From NCBI GenBank assembly GCA_947500965.1, contig CANMWW010000088.1, positions 1 through 7,691 of the forward strand: 7,691 bases of DNA, written 5' to 3'. Made by a program: the position numbers and the translations under genes. A model generated the notes under the pieces. That model was not told the origin of the DNA and ran no database searches. It saw only the letters and a program-made list of their open reading frames with translations. Of this stretch, positions 1 to 6,428 are shown in pieces; the first letter of the stretch is position 1; the number at the start of each line of letters is the position of its first letter. Source of the DNA: Alphaproteobacteria bacterium (lineage in GTDB: Bacteria > Pseudomonadota > Alphaproteobacteria > CACIAM-22H2).

Positions 1-218
1 GCGGCGGCGCGCAGCGCGCCCTCCGGCTCGACGCCGAAAAGCCGCGCGCCCTCGACGACCAGGAACGGGCGCAGGCGCTTGCCGCCGGCGAGCGTGGCGT
101 AGCGCATCGCCTCGGACACGCGGCGCTCGGGCCCCTCGGCGAGCGGCAGCAGCGCGTCGAGCGTCGCCTCGATGCGCGCGGCGACGGCGTTCACCGCCCC
201 TGCGAGGTCGGGCGACAA
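1..218 (-). CDS. ispA: Polyprenyl synthetase / farnesyl diphosphate synthase, N-terminal part (cut by window edge)
   Basis: The 72 visible codons are the N-terminus of a trans-polyprenyl diphosphate synthase. In this family the enzyme condenses IPP with DMAPP/GPP in the cytoplasm to give farnesyl diphosphate for quinone, hopanoid and cell-wall lipid carriers. The diagnostic element is MRYATLAGGKRLRPFLV at residues 38-54, the family's conserved GGKRxRP isoprenyl-diphosphate-binding segment. The DDxxD motifs lie beyond the edge. The start is set by context: the xseB stop TAG lies in the same frame four codons upstream, so TTG at 218-216 is the first possible start, preceded by AGGA with a 7-nt spacer. 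A GTG at codon 9 is the only near alternative. It follows xseB by 9 nt and is surely cotranscribed with it. Symbol ispA rests on the xseB neighbour; a longer-chain synthase is possible but less likely. Confidence 0.9.
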   Translation of the reverse strand, partial: MSPDLAGAVNAVAARIEATLDALLPLAEGPERRVSEAMRYATLAGGKRLRPFLVVEGARLFGVEPEGALRAA

Positions 219-227
219 GGGCGGGTC

Positions 228-479
228 CTAGCCGAGCCTGGCCGGTTCCACGCGCGGCACGCCATCGGCGCCGAGCGCGATCCTCTCGATCCGCGCCTCC
301 GCCTCGGCGAGCTTGCGCTCGCAATGCGCCTTGAGCGCCGCGCCGCGCTCGTAGCTGCGGATCGCGTCCTCGAGCTTGCCCTTCCCCTGCTCGAGCGCGC
401 GCACGATCTCCTCGAGCTCCTTGAGCGCGTCCTCGAAGCCGAGGCGGGCGATGTCCGCTGGGATCTGGGGGTCGGTCAT
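228..479 (-). CDS. xseB: Exodeoxyribonuclease VII small subunit
   Basis: This encodes an 83-residue acidic/basic helical protein, the usual size for XseB. The family member binds the large subunit XseA in several copies to form exonuclease VII, which degrades single-stranded DNA to oligonucleotides in the cytoplasm. Typical signatures are FEDALKELEEIVRALEQGKGKLEDAIRSYERG (in two pieces, about residues 15-46), matching the conserved 'fEeal..Le.iv..Le.g...Leeai..ye.G' pattern, and a charged helix KLAEAEARIERI near residues 56-67. The frame stays open upstream to 893, but the upstream part is Arg-rich shadow sequence. The ATG at 479 gives the family N-terminus MTDPQIPADIARLGFE and has GGAG 6 nt upstream. 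ispA follows 9 nt downstream in the same frame. xseA is not in the window. Confidence 0.95.
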   Translation of the reverse strand: MTDPQIPADIARLGFEDALKELEEIVRALEQGKGKLEDAIRSYERGAALKAHCERKLAEAEARIERIALGADGVPRVEPARLG

Positions 480-589
480 GGTCCTCTCCGTTGCGCGCGG
501 CCAAGCTACAGGCGGCGGCCTCCACCCGCCAGCATCGCGGCATCGCGCGCGGCCCTTCCGGCGGGCGGATTTGCGGCTAGGATCGCGCC

Positions 590-1675
590 ATGAATTCCCG
601 ATCGCCCGGTGCCGCAGCGCTCCGCGCCCGCGGCCTCGCGGCGATGCTTGCCGTCGCCGCCGCATGCGGCTGCCAGGCACCTGGCGCGGCCCCGCCTCCG
701 GCCGCCGCCACGACCGTCGCGCGCAGCGTCGAGGCGGCCTCGCGCTACGAGGCCTGGATCGGCCCCCGCCTCGACGCCGTCCAGGCGATGCTCGAGACCA
801 GCCATCGCGGCGTCGAACTCGTCTCGCTGGTGCTGCGCGCGCGCCAGCCCGGCGCCGGCGTCGACGCGCCCGACCCGATTCCGGCGCGGGCATACGTCGC
901 GGCGGCCACCGCGCGGGCGAGGCGCAGCCTCGAGGGCTCGGCCGCGCTGGCGGGCGGCGACGCCGAGCAGCAGGAATTGTCGCGCGACGTGGACGCGCAG
1001 GTCGCGCGCATGCTCGAGGCGATGGGCGGCCTGGAGCAATCCCTGCCGGGCCTCGCCGGCGTCGGGGCGTCGCTCGGCCCGCTCGGCGCCGGGGACAACC
1101 TCGTCCTCGGCTCGTCGCTCGCCCGGCTGCTCGCGCTGCAGGTGCGCGCGGACAGCGTCTTCGCTGCCCTCGTGGTCGGGCTGCTGACGCCGGAATCGGA
1201 CCTCCTGCCGGAGCGCGAGCTGCAGTCCGTGCGCCGCGGCGGCAACGACGCGCTGCTCGACTGCCTCGGGCAGTTGCAGGACCACAGGCTCGCCGGGGCG
1301 GGCGCGCAGGCAGGCGGGCGCGCCGTCGCCGCGCGCGTCGAGCGCCAGCTCGACGGGCTGGAGGGCGCGCGCGTCAAGCTCGAGGCGCTGCGCGCCGCGG
1401 CGCGCGGGATCGCGCCGGAGCGGCGCCGCGCGCTCGATGCCGTGCTCCGCAGCTACGACGCCGGCATCGCGGCCGAGCTCGACTTCCTCGAGACGCTTGC
1501 CGGGTTCTCGCGCCTCGTGCACGCGGTCGATCGCGACGCGCCGGACGCGGGGCCCGGGCTCGCGGCGGCCATCGACGGCGCGCGCCGCGTGACCGAGCGC
1601 CTCGCCGCGCGGCTGCAGGCCAACCTCGAGCGGCTCGCCGTGCTCGACGAGATCGGTGCGGGGCGCCGCACGTGA
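590..1675 (+). CDS. Predicted lipoprotein of unknown function
   Basis: I do not recognise this 361-residue protein. The N-terminus looks like a lipoprotein signal: basic residues (R4, R12, R14), a hydrophobic stretch LAAMLAVAAA, then cysteines at 26 and 28 (AAAC, ACGC), followed by a Pro/Ala-rich linker. Either Cys could be lipidated; neither matches the best consensus LxGC exactly. The mature part (about 45-361) is hydrophilic, rich in Ala, Arg, Leu, Glu and Asp, and appears almost wholly alpha-helical with heptad-like stretches. Examples are VEAASRYEAWIGPRLDAVQ and the C-terminal VTERLAARLQANLERLAVL. Third codon positions are strongly G/C in this frame, which supports it over the antisense frame 506-1522. 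The ATG has AGGA 7 nt upstream. It ends in a GTGA overlap with the EamA transporter gene, so the two are translationally coupled. A periplasm-facing role beside that transporter is inference only. Confidence 0.7.
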   Translation: MNSRSPGAAALRARGLAAMLAVAAACGCQAPGAAPPPAAATTVARSVEAASRYEAWIGPRLDAVQAMLETSHRGVELVSLVLRARQPGAGVDAPDPIPARAYVAAATARARRSLEGSAALAGGDAEQQELSRDVDAQVARMLEAMGGLEQSLPGLAGVGASLGPLGAGDNLVLGSSLARLLALQVRADSVFAALVVGLLTPESDLLPERELQSVRRGGNDALLDCLGQLQDHRLAGAGAQAGGRAVAARVERQLDGLEGARVKLEALRAAARGIAPERRRALDAVLRSYDAGIAAELDFLETLAGFSRLVHAVDRDAPDAGPGLAAAIDGARRVTERLAARLQANLERLAVLDEIGAGRRT

Positions 1676-2586
1676 GCGCGATCCAGCCGCGCCGCGACCG
1701 CGTCCTGCAGGGGATCGCCTGGATCCTGCTGGCGGTCGCGCTCTTCGCGGTCGTGCATGTCCTCGTGAAGAGGCTCGGCGAGACCTACCCGGTCGCGCAG
1801 ATGATGTTCTTCCGCTCGGCCTTCGCGCTGCTGCCCGCGCTGGCCATGGTGCTGCGCCACCCGCGCGGCCTCGGCGTGCTGCGCAGCGCCAGCCCGCTCG
1901 GCCATGTCGCGCGCTCGGGCTTCGGCATCTTCGCCATGGCCACGACCTTCGCCGCCTTCCAGTACATCCCCGCCGCGGACGTCGTGGCGATCAACTTCGC
2001 CGCTCCGATCTTCGTCACCGCGCTCTCGGTGCCGCTGCTGGGCGAGGGCGTCGGCTGGCGGCGCTGGCTGGCCGTGGTCGCGGGCTTCGCAGGCGTCATG
2101 GTGATGCTCCAGCCCGGCACGATGCTCGCCGCGCCCGGCGGCGACACCGCGCTCGGCAGCGCCCTCGCGCTCGCCAGCGCGGTCGCCTATGCCGGCGTCG
2201 TGATCGCGATCCGGCAGGTCTCGCGCGTCGACGCGGGCGAGGCGATCGTCTTCTTCTACATGGCCATCGTCGCCATCGCGACGCTGCCGACCCTGCCGTT
2301 CTTCTGGGTGACGCCCGCCTCCGCGCTCGACATCGCGATGCTCGTCGCGCTCGGCGTCGTCGGCGGCATCGCGCAGGTCTTCCTCACGCGCGGCTACGAG
2401 GTCGCGCCGCCCGCGGCGGTGATGCCGTTCGAGTACGCCTCGCTGCTGGCGACGGCGCTGCTCGCCTGGGCCTTCTGGGGGGAGCTGCCGACCACGGCGG
2501 GGCTCGCGGGCGGCGCGATCGTGATCGCGAGCGGACTGTTCCTGTTCTACCGCGAGGCCAGGCTCGCGCTCGTCAGGCGGCCATGA
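1672..2586 (+). CDS. DMT-superfamily (EamA domain) transporter
   Basis: This encodes 304 residues with about ten hydrophobic segments, the standard architecture of drug/metabolite transporters built from two tandem EamA repeats (about residues 12-143 and 158-292). Family-like elements include FFRSAFALLPAL near residue 45, and IPAADVVAINFAAPIFVTAL followed by LLGEGVGWRRW and GVMVMLQPG closing repeat 1. Repeat 2 has the parallel APPAAVMPFEYASLL and WGELPT. Such inner-membrane proteins export or import amino acids, nucleobases, sugars or drugs; the substrate cannot be read here. The frame is open back to 376, but the first sensible start is GTG 1672-1674, sharing GTGA with the lipoprotein stop, after which MSAIQPRRDRVLQGIAWILL leads into the first membrane helix. 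The 3' end overlaps the convergent deacetylase gene by 14 bp. Confidence 0.9.
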   Translation: MSAIQPRRDRVLQGIAWILLAVALFAVVHVLVKRLGETYPVAQMMFFRSAFALLPALAMVLRHPRGLGVLRSASPLGHVARSGFGIFAMATTFAAFQYIPAADVVAINFAAPIFVTALSVPLLGEGVGWRRWLAVVAGFAGVMVMLQPGTMLAAPGGDTALGSALALASAVAYAGVVIAIRQVSRVDAGEAIVFFYMAIVAIATLPTLPFFWVTPASALDIAMLVALGVVGGIAQVFLTRGYEVAPPAAVMPFEYASLLATALLAWAFWGELPTTAGLAGGAIVIASGLFLFYREARLALVRRP

Positions 2587-3502
2587 GCGCCGCGACATGG
2601 GCGGCGGCCGAGCCGGCCAGCGCCTCGAGGTCGTAGCCACCCTCCAGCGTCGAGACGACGCGCCCCGCGCAGCGGCCGCGCGCGACCTCGGCGATCGCGG
2701 CCGTGACCCAGGCATAGTCCTCGTCCTCGAGGTCGAGCGCGGCGAGCGGGTCGCGCCTGTGCGCGTCGAAGCCGGCGGAGACCAGCACGAGCTCGGGCGC
2801 GAAGGCGTCGAGCGCGGGCAGCACGAGGCGCTCCATCGCGCGGCGGAAGGCCTCGCCGTCTGAATGCGGCCGCAGCGGCGCGTTGACGACGTTGCCCGCG
2901 ACGCCCGTCTCCTCGGCCGCGCCGGTGCCGGGATAGAGCGGCATCTGGTGCGTGGAGGCGAAGAACAGGCCGGGATCGCGCTCGAACATCGCCTGGGTGC
3001 CGTTGCCGTGGTGGACGTCGAAGTCGACGACCGCGACGCGCCGCAGGCCATGCGCCGCTCGGGCATGGAGCGCGCCGACCGCGACGTTGTTGAACAGGCA
3101 GAAGCCCATCGGCACCGAGGGCTCGGCATGGTGCCCTGGCGGCCGCACGGCGCAGAAGGCGTTGCGCGCCTCGCCCGCCATCACGGCGTCCACCGCCGCG
3201 ACGACGGCGCCCGCCGCGCGCAGCGCCGCCTCGCCGGAGCCGGGGCTCAGCGTCGTGTCGGCGTCGAGCGGGTGCCGGCCGGCGGGCGGCACCGCGCCCA
3301 TCACGCGCTCCACGTGGGACTGCGGGTGGACCAGCATCAGGCGATGGTCCTCGGCGCGCGGCGCCTCGCGCCGCTCCAGCGCGCGGAAGGCCGGCGCCGA
3401 GAGCGCAGCCAGCACCGCCTCGAGGCGCTGCGGGCGCTCCGGGTGCCACGCGCCGGGATCATGGTCGAGGCAGGCGGGATGGGTCAGCAGCAGCGTGGTC
3501 AT
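2573..3502 (-). CDS. Histone deacetylase family protein (zinc amidohydrolase)
   Basis: This 309-residue protein has full catalytic equipment of the arginase-fold HDAC/AcuC/acetylpolyamine amidohydrolase family. RPPGHHAE supplies the paired active-site histidines (H124, H125). DFDVHHGNGTQ supplies zinc ligands D162 and H164, and SAGFDAHRRDPL supplies zinc ligand D246. LEGGYDL supplies the transition-state tyrosine Y290. The segment GFCLFNNVAVGA (133-144) is also typical. The reaction is hydrolysis of an acetyl-amide on a cytoplasmic substrate: acetyl-lysine protein, acetylpolyamine or other small amide. The sequence does not decide which. The start ATG at 3502 has a strong GGAGGA 4 nt upstream. 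In many alphaproteobacteria this gene lies just before xseB-ispA; here two plus-strand genes separate them. Intact motifs argue it is active. Confidence 0.93.
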   Translation of the reverse strand: MTTLLLTHPACLDHDPGAWHPERPQRLEAVLAALSAPAFRALERREAPRAEDHRLMLVHPQSHVERVMGAVPPAGRHPLDADTTLSPGSGEAALRAAGAVVAAVDAVMAGEARNAFCAVRPPGHHAEPSVPMGFCLFNNVAVGALHARAAHGLRRVAVVDFDVHHGNGTQAMFERDPGLFFASTHQMPLYPGTGAAEETGVAGNVVNAPLRPHSDGEAFRRAMERLVLPALDAFAPELVLVSAGFDAHRRDPLAALDLEDEDYAWVTAAIAEVARGRCAGRVVSTLEGGYDLEALAGSAAAHVAALMAA

Positions 3503-3524
3503 CTTGTCCTCCGGGGCCGGGCCG

Positions 3525-3530
3525 AGCCTA
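3525..3530 (-). promoter_or_regulatory. Possible -10 element for the deacetylase gene
   Basis: On the minus strand TAGGCT lies about 22 nt upstream of the start codon, in an otherwise very GC-rich stretch. A convincing -35 is not visible at 16-18 bp, so this is a weak call by position and composition only. Confidence 0.15.
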
Positions 3531-3562
3531 GCCGAGCGCGGGCCCGGCGTGGACCGGCGTTC

Positions 3563-3591
3563 TTGGCCGCGCCGCCACGGGACGGCATGAT
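3563..3591 (+). promoter_or_regulatory. Candidate sigma70-type promoter of the TRAP transporter operon
   Basis: TTGGCC (3563-3568, 4 of 6 to TTGACA) and CATGAT (3586-3591, 4 of 6 to TATAAT) are separated by exactly 17 bp. Transcription would start near 3598, giving a leader of about 24 nt that holds the ribosome site GGAGGA (3611-3616), 5 nt before ATG 3622. It sits in the 119-bp divergent region between the deacetylase and the solute receptor, the only place a promoter for this operon is expected. No operator repeat is evident beside it. Confidence 0.4.
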
Positions 3592-3621
3592 GCAGCCAGC
3601 TTCGCCCCAGGGAGGAACAGG

Positions 3622-4593
3622 ATGAAATCAGGAATCGCCGCCGCGTTCGCCTTCGCCATCGCGGCCGCTTCGGCCGCCGGGGTCGCGCAGGCCCAGACGC
3701 GCGTCACGCTCAAGTCGGCGACCGCTGGCTCGTCCTACTACCTGATGATGGTGCAGCTCGGCGAGGCGCTGAAGACCGCCAGCAGCGGCGAACTCTCCCC
3801 GACGATCGAGGAGAGCCAGGGCTCGGTGCAGAACGTCAAGGAGGCCGCCCGCCGCCCCGGCAACTTCGTCTTCACGACGCCGCCGGGCCTGGTGCGCGAC
3901 GCGCGCGAGGGCAAGGCGCCCTTCGCCGGCGAGACAGGCCACGACGCGCTGCGCGCCCTGTTCCCGATCCCCGGCATCACGATGCACTGGGTGGTCCGCG
4001 CAGACGCGGGCGTCGCGAGCCTCTCCGACCTCGCGGGCAAGGACTTCATCCCCGGCGGCCGCGGCACGGCGGGCCAGCGACTGACCGCCGCGGCGCTCAC
4101 CGCGCTCGGCCTCGAGGGCAAGGTCCGGCTGGTCGACACCGAGCTCGGCTCCGCTCCGGCGGCGGTGCGCAACCGCCAGGTCGCCGGCTACGGCACCGCC
4201 TCCACCCATCCCTCGCCGCAGGTCCAGGAGCTGGCGGCCACGACCGCGATCCGCCTGATCGGGCTCTCGCCCGAGGAGCTGGAGAAGGTGCGCGCGATCG
4301 ACCCCTCCTCCGCGCCCGTGACGATCGCGCGCGGCACCTACCCGGGCGTCGACCAGGACGTGCGCACGCTCTCGGTCCCCGTCGCCGCCTACGCCACCAC
4401 CCGCATGGACGAGGCGACCGCCTACGCGATCACGCGCGCCTACTGGACCCAGCGCGAGGCGATGGCGCGCCAGAACCCGTGGTGGGGCGGGGTCACCCAC
4501 GAGATGCTCGCCGCGGTGGCCGGCCCGCTCCATCCCGGCGCGCTGCGCTACTACGCCGAGGCCCGCATCGCCGTGCCGGAGGGCCTGCGCTGA
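3622..4593 (+). CDS. TRAP transporter solute receptor, TAXI family
   Basis: This encodes a 323-residue periplasmic binding protein. Residues 1-24 are a Sec signal peptide (MKSG, then an Ala/Phe/Ile core, cleavage after AQA). The mature N-terminus VTLKSATAGSSYYLMMVQLGEALK matches the TAXI start pattern 'tGs.gg.yy..g..la..l'. GKDFIPGGRGTAGQRLTAAALTALGL (about 142-168) corresponds to the phosphate-binding-like GsGTr segment before the second lobe. TAXI receptors bind carboxylated or otherwise anionic solutes and hand them to a fused permease. The few studied members bind glutamate/2-oxoglutarate-type ligands, but that cannot be transferred here. Start ATG has GGAGGA 5 nt upstream. The stop overlaps the likely start of the permease gene, so the two are an operon. 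Confidence 0.92.
   Translation: MKSGIAAAFAFAIAAASAAGVAQAQTRVTLKSATAGSSYYLMMVQLGEALKTASSGELSPTIEESQGSVQNVKEAARRPGNFVFTTPPGLVRDAREGKAPFAGETGHDALRALFPIPGITMHWVVRADAGVASLSDLAGKDFIPGGRGTAGQRLTAAALTALGLEGKVRLVDTELGSAPAAVRNRQVAGYGTASTHPSPQVQELAATTAIRLIGLSPEELEKVRAIDPSSAPVTIARGTYPGVDQDVRTLSVPVAAYATTRMDEATAYAITRAYWTQREAMARQNPWWGGVTHEMLAAVAGPLHPGALRYYAEARIAVPEGLR
4578..4592 (+). promoter_or_regulatory. Ribosome binding site and CTG start of the TRAP permease
   Basis: GGAGGG (4578-4583) lies inside the last codons of the receptor gene, 6 nt before CTG 4590-4592, which overlaps the receptor's TGA as CTGA. No ATG, GTG or TTG occurs in the permease frame between GTG 4482 and GTG 4644, so this site, if used, decides a rare CTG start. 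Confidence 0.5.
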
Positions 4594-6392
4594 CCGGCTT
4601 CGCGGGCGCGGCGCGCGGCGAAGGCATCCTGCGCGCCGCGACCGTGGCGCTCGCCGTGGCGAGCGTCGCGTTCCATGTCTGGCTGGTCTTCTCCGGCCTG
4701 CTGCCCAACCTCGTCTCGCGCCCGGTCCATCTCCTTCTCGCGCTGCCCTGGATCTTCCTCGTCGATGCGCGGGGAGGCCCGGCGGCGCGCGCCGTCGCCG
4801 CCGCGGTCGGCATCGCCGGCATCGTCGCCTGCGCCAGCGTCGTCCTCGCGCGCGGCACGCTGCTCGACCAGTACGGCTCGCTGTCGGGCGCGTGGCAGTT
4901 CGCGCTGGCGGCGGTCCTGCTGGTGGTGGTCCTCGACATGGCGCGCCGCGCCATCAAGCCGATCCTGCCCATGGTGGCGCTGGTCGCCCTCGCCTACGGC
5001 CTGCTCGGCGACGCCATCCCCGGCCACTGGGGCCACGACCCGCCCCCGCTCGATTCCTTCCTCGGCACGCTGACCATCGCGGAGGGCGGGCTCTGGGGCG
5101 AGCTGACCGGCATCTCCGCGACCACCGTCGCGCCCTTCCTGATCCTCGGCGCGCTGGTCGCGGTGGGCGACGCCGGCGAGGGCTTCATGGCGCTCTCCAC
5201 CCGGCTCGGCGGCCGCTACCGCGCGGGCTCCGCGAAGGTGGAGGTCGTCGCCTCGGCGCTCTACGGCACGATCTCCGGCTCGGCCTCGGCCAACACCGCG
5301 TCGACCGGCGCGATCACGATCCCCAACATGATCCGCATGGGCTACCCGCCGCGCTTCGCCGCCGCGGTGGAGGCCGTCGCCTCGACCGGCGGGCAGATCA
5401 TGCCGCCGGTGATGGGCGCGGGCGCCTTCCTGATGGCGGAGATGCTGCGCGTCACCTACGCGGACGTGATGGTCGCCGCGACGCTGCCGGCGCTGCTGTT
5501 CTTCGTCGCCGTCTGGGCCGGCTGCCATGTCTACGGCCATCGCCTCGACCTCGGCGGCATGGCGCCCGAGGACCTGCCGTCCTGGGGCCACGTGGCGCGC
5601 ACCGCGCCCTTCTTCCTCGCGCCCTTCGGGACGCTGGTGGCGCTGCTCGCCTTCAGCGAGATGACGCCGCAATACGCCTGCGTCGTGGCGATCGCCGTGG
5701 CGGTCGCGCTGCTGCTCGTCGACCATCGCGGGCGCGTCGACTTCCGGCGCTTCGTGCGCCGGCTCGCCGATGGCTGCGTCGACGCGGCGCGCCAGATCGC
5801 GATGATCGCCGCGGTCATCGTCTGCGCCTCGATCGTGGTCGGCGTGCTCCAGATGACCGGCCTCGGCGTCAAGATCACCTCGGCCATGCTGGCGCTCGCC
5901 GGCGACCGCATCTGGGTGGCGCTGCTCCTCACCGCGCTGGCCTGCATCGTCCTCGGCATGGAGGTGCCGACGACAGCGGCCTTCGTCATCTGCATATCCG
6001 TCGCCGGCCCCGCGCTGACGCGCATGGGGGTGCCGCCGCTGGACGCGCACATGTTCGTCTTCTGGTACGCCCTGCTGTCGACGATCACCCCGCCGGTCTG
6101 CGGCACGGTCTACATCGCCGCGGGGATAGCGAAGACCCCCTGGCTGCCGGTGGCCAGCACGGCGATGCGCCTGGGCGTGGGCCTCTTCGTCCTGCCGCCC
6201 GCCTTCATCGCCAACCCGGCGCTGCTGCGCCCCGACGAGGCGCTCCTGCCCGCGCTCTGGGCAGCGCTGAAGATCGGGGTGGGCATATCGCTCGTGTCCT
6301 ACGCCGTGATCGGCTCCGGGCCGGGCCTCTGGCTCCGCCGGGTTGCCGCCCTGGCCGCCGGGATCGCGGCCATCGCGGCGTTCCGGCTGTAA
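4590..6392 (+). CDS. TRAP transporter fused permease (4TM/12TM, TAXI-associated)
   Basis: This is the inner-membrane part of a TRAP transporter: an N-terminal DctQ-like block of about four helices (to roughly residue 115) fused to a DctM-like block of about twelve. The DctM part shows the hallmarks of TAXI-type permeases: LYGTISGSASANTASTGAIT, then EAVASTGGQIMPPVMGAGAF (about 258-280), MEVPTTAAFVI (from about 457) and LLSTITPPVCGTVYIAAGIA (about 494-513). It would use an ion gradient to import the solute delivered by the preceding receptor. Start: the frame is open from 4479, but residues from there are Arg/Gly/Pro-rich receptor shadow. CTG 4590 (CTGA overlap, GGAGGG 6 nt upstream) gives about 18 cytoplasmic residues before helix 1 and 600 residues in total. 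GTG 4644 would cut into helix 1; GTG 4479 gives 637. Identity is firm; the start is not. Confidence 0.9.
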   Translation: MTGFAGAARGEGILRAATVALAVASVAFHVWLVFSGLLPNLVSRPVHLLLALPWIFLVDARGGPAARAVAAAVGIAGIVACASVVLARGTLLDQYGSLSGAWQFALAAVLLVVVLDMARRAIKPILPMVALVALAYGLLGDAIPGHWGHDPPPLDSFLGTLTIAEGGLWGELTGISATTVAPFLILGALVAVGDAGEGFMALSTRLGGRYRAGSAKVEVVASALYGTISGSASANTASTGAITIPNMIRMGYPPRFAAAVEAVASTGGQIMPPVMGAGAFLMAEMLRVTYADVMVAATLPALLFFVAVWAGCHVYGHRLDLGGMAPEDLPSWGHVARTAPFFLAPFGTLVALLAFSEMTPQYACVVAIAVAVALLLVDHRGRVDFRRFVRRLADGCVDAARQIAMIAAVIVCASIVVGVLQMTGLGVKITSAMLALAGDRIWVALLLTALACIVLGMEVPTTAAFVICISVAGPALTRMGVPPLDAHMFVFWYALLSTITPPVCGTVYIAAGIAKTPWLPVASTAMRLGVGLFVLPPAFIANPALLRPDEALLPALWAALKIGVGISLVSYAVIGSGPGLWLRRVAALAAGIAAIAAFRL

Positions 6393-6404
6393 CCTTCTGT
6401 AACC
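6387..6404 (+). promoter_or_regulatory. Tandem CTGTAACC repeat, candidate response-regulator operator
   Basis: CTGTAACC occurs at 6387-6394 and again at 6397-6404, a perfect 8-bp direct repeat with 10-bp period. The first copy contains the TAA stop of the permease gene. It lies about 70 bp upstream of the RND adaptor start. Directly repeated half-sites one helical turn apart are typical of OmpR/PhoB-type winged-helix response regulators; that assignment is inference. Confidence 0.4.
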
Positions 6405-6415
6405 GGGTCGGCTTT

Positions 6416-6423
6416 CCTTAAGG
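6416..6423. repeat. Perfect 8-bp palindrome CCTTAAGG
   Basis: This short AT-centred palindrome lies in the 79-bp gap between the permease and the RND adaptor. It could be part of an operator or promoter spacer; eight bases alone are little evidence. Confidence 0.25.
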
Positions 6424-6428
6424 CCTCT

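Noticed and set aside
477..488. CATGGTCCTCTC occurs here and again at 7636-7647
   Set aside because: One copy spans the xseB start on the opposite strand and the other the RND pump start. A single 12-bp match with no flanking similarity looks like chance.
574..592. TAGGAT (578-583) as a -10 of a leaderless lipoprotein transcript starting at ATG 590
   Set aside because: No -35 is visible and the same bases give AGGA with a 7-nt spacer, a sufficient ribosome site. The simpler reading is preferred.
480..893. N-terminal extension of XseB from the upstream ATG in the same frame
   Set aside because: The extension would more than double the protein, is Arg/Pro-rich, and overlaps the divergent lipoprotein gene. 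ATG 479 gives a normal 83-residue XseB.
506..1522. Minus-strand 338-codon open frame opposite the lipoprotein gene
   Set aside because: The plus-strand frame has the signal-peptide-like start, the G/C third-position bias and the GTGA overlap with EamA. The antisense is a high-GC shadow.
376..1671. Long open frame continuous with and upstream of the EamA gene, suggesting a 736-residue fusion protein
   Set aside because: Its translation is Arg/Ala/Pro-rich with no recognisable domain, it runs over the antisense of xseB and out of frame with the lipoprotein gene, and the EamA domain starts naturally at GTG 1672.
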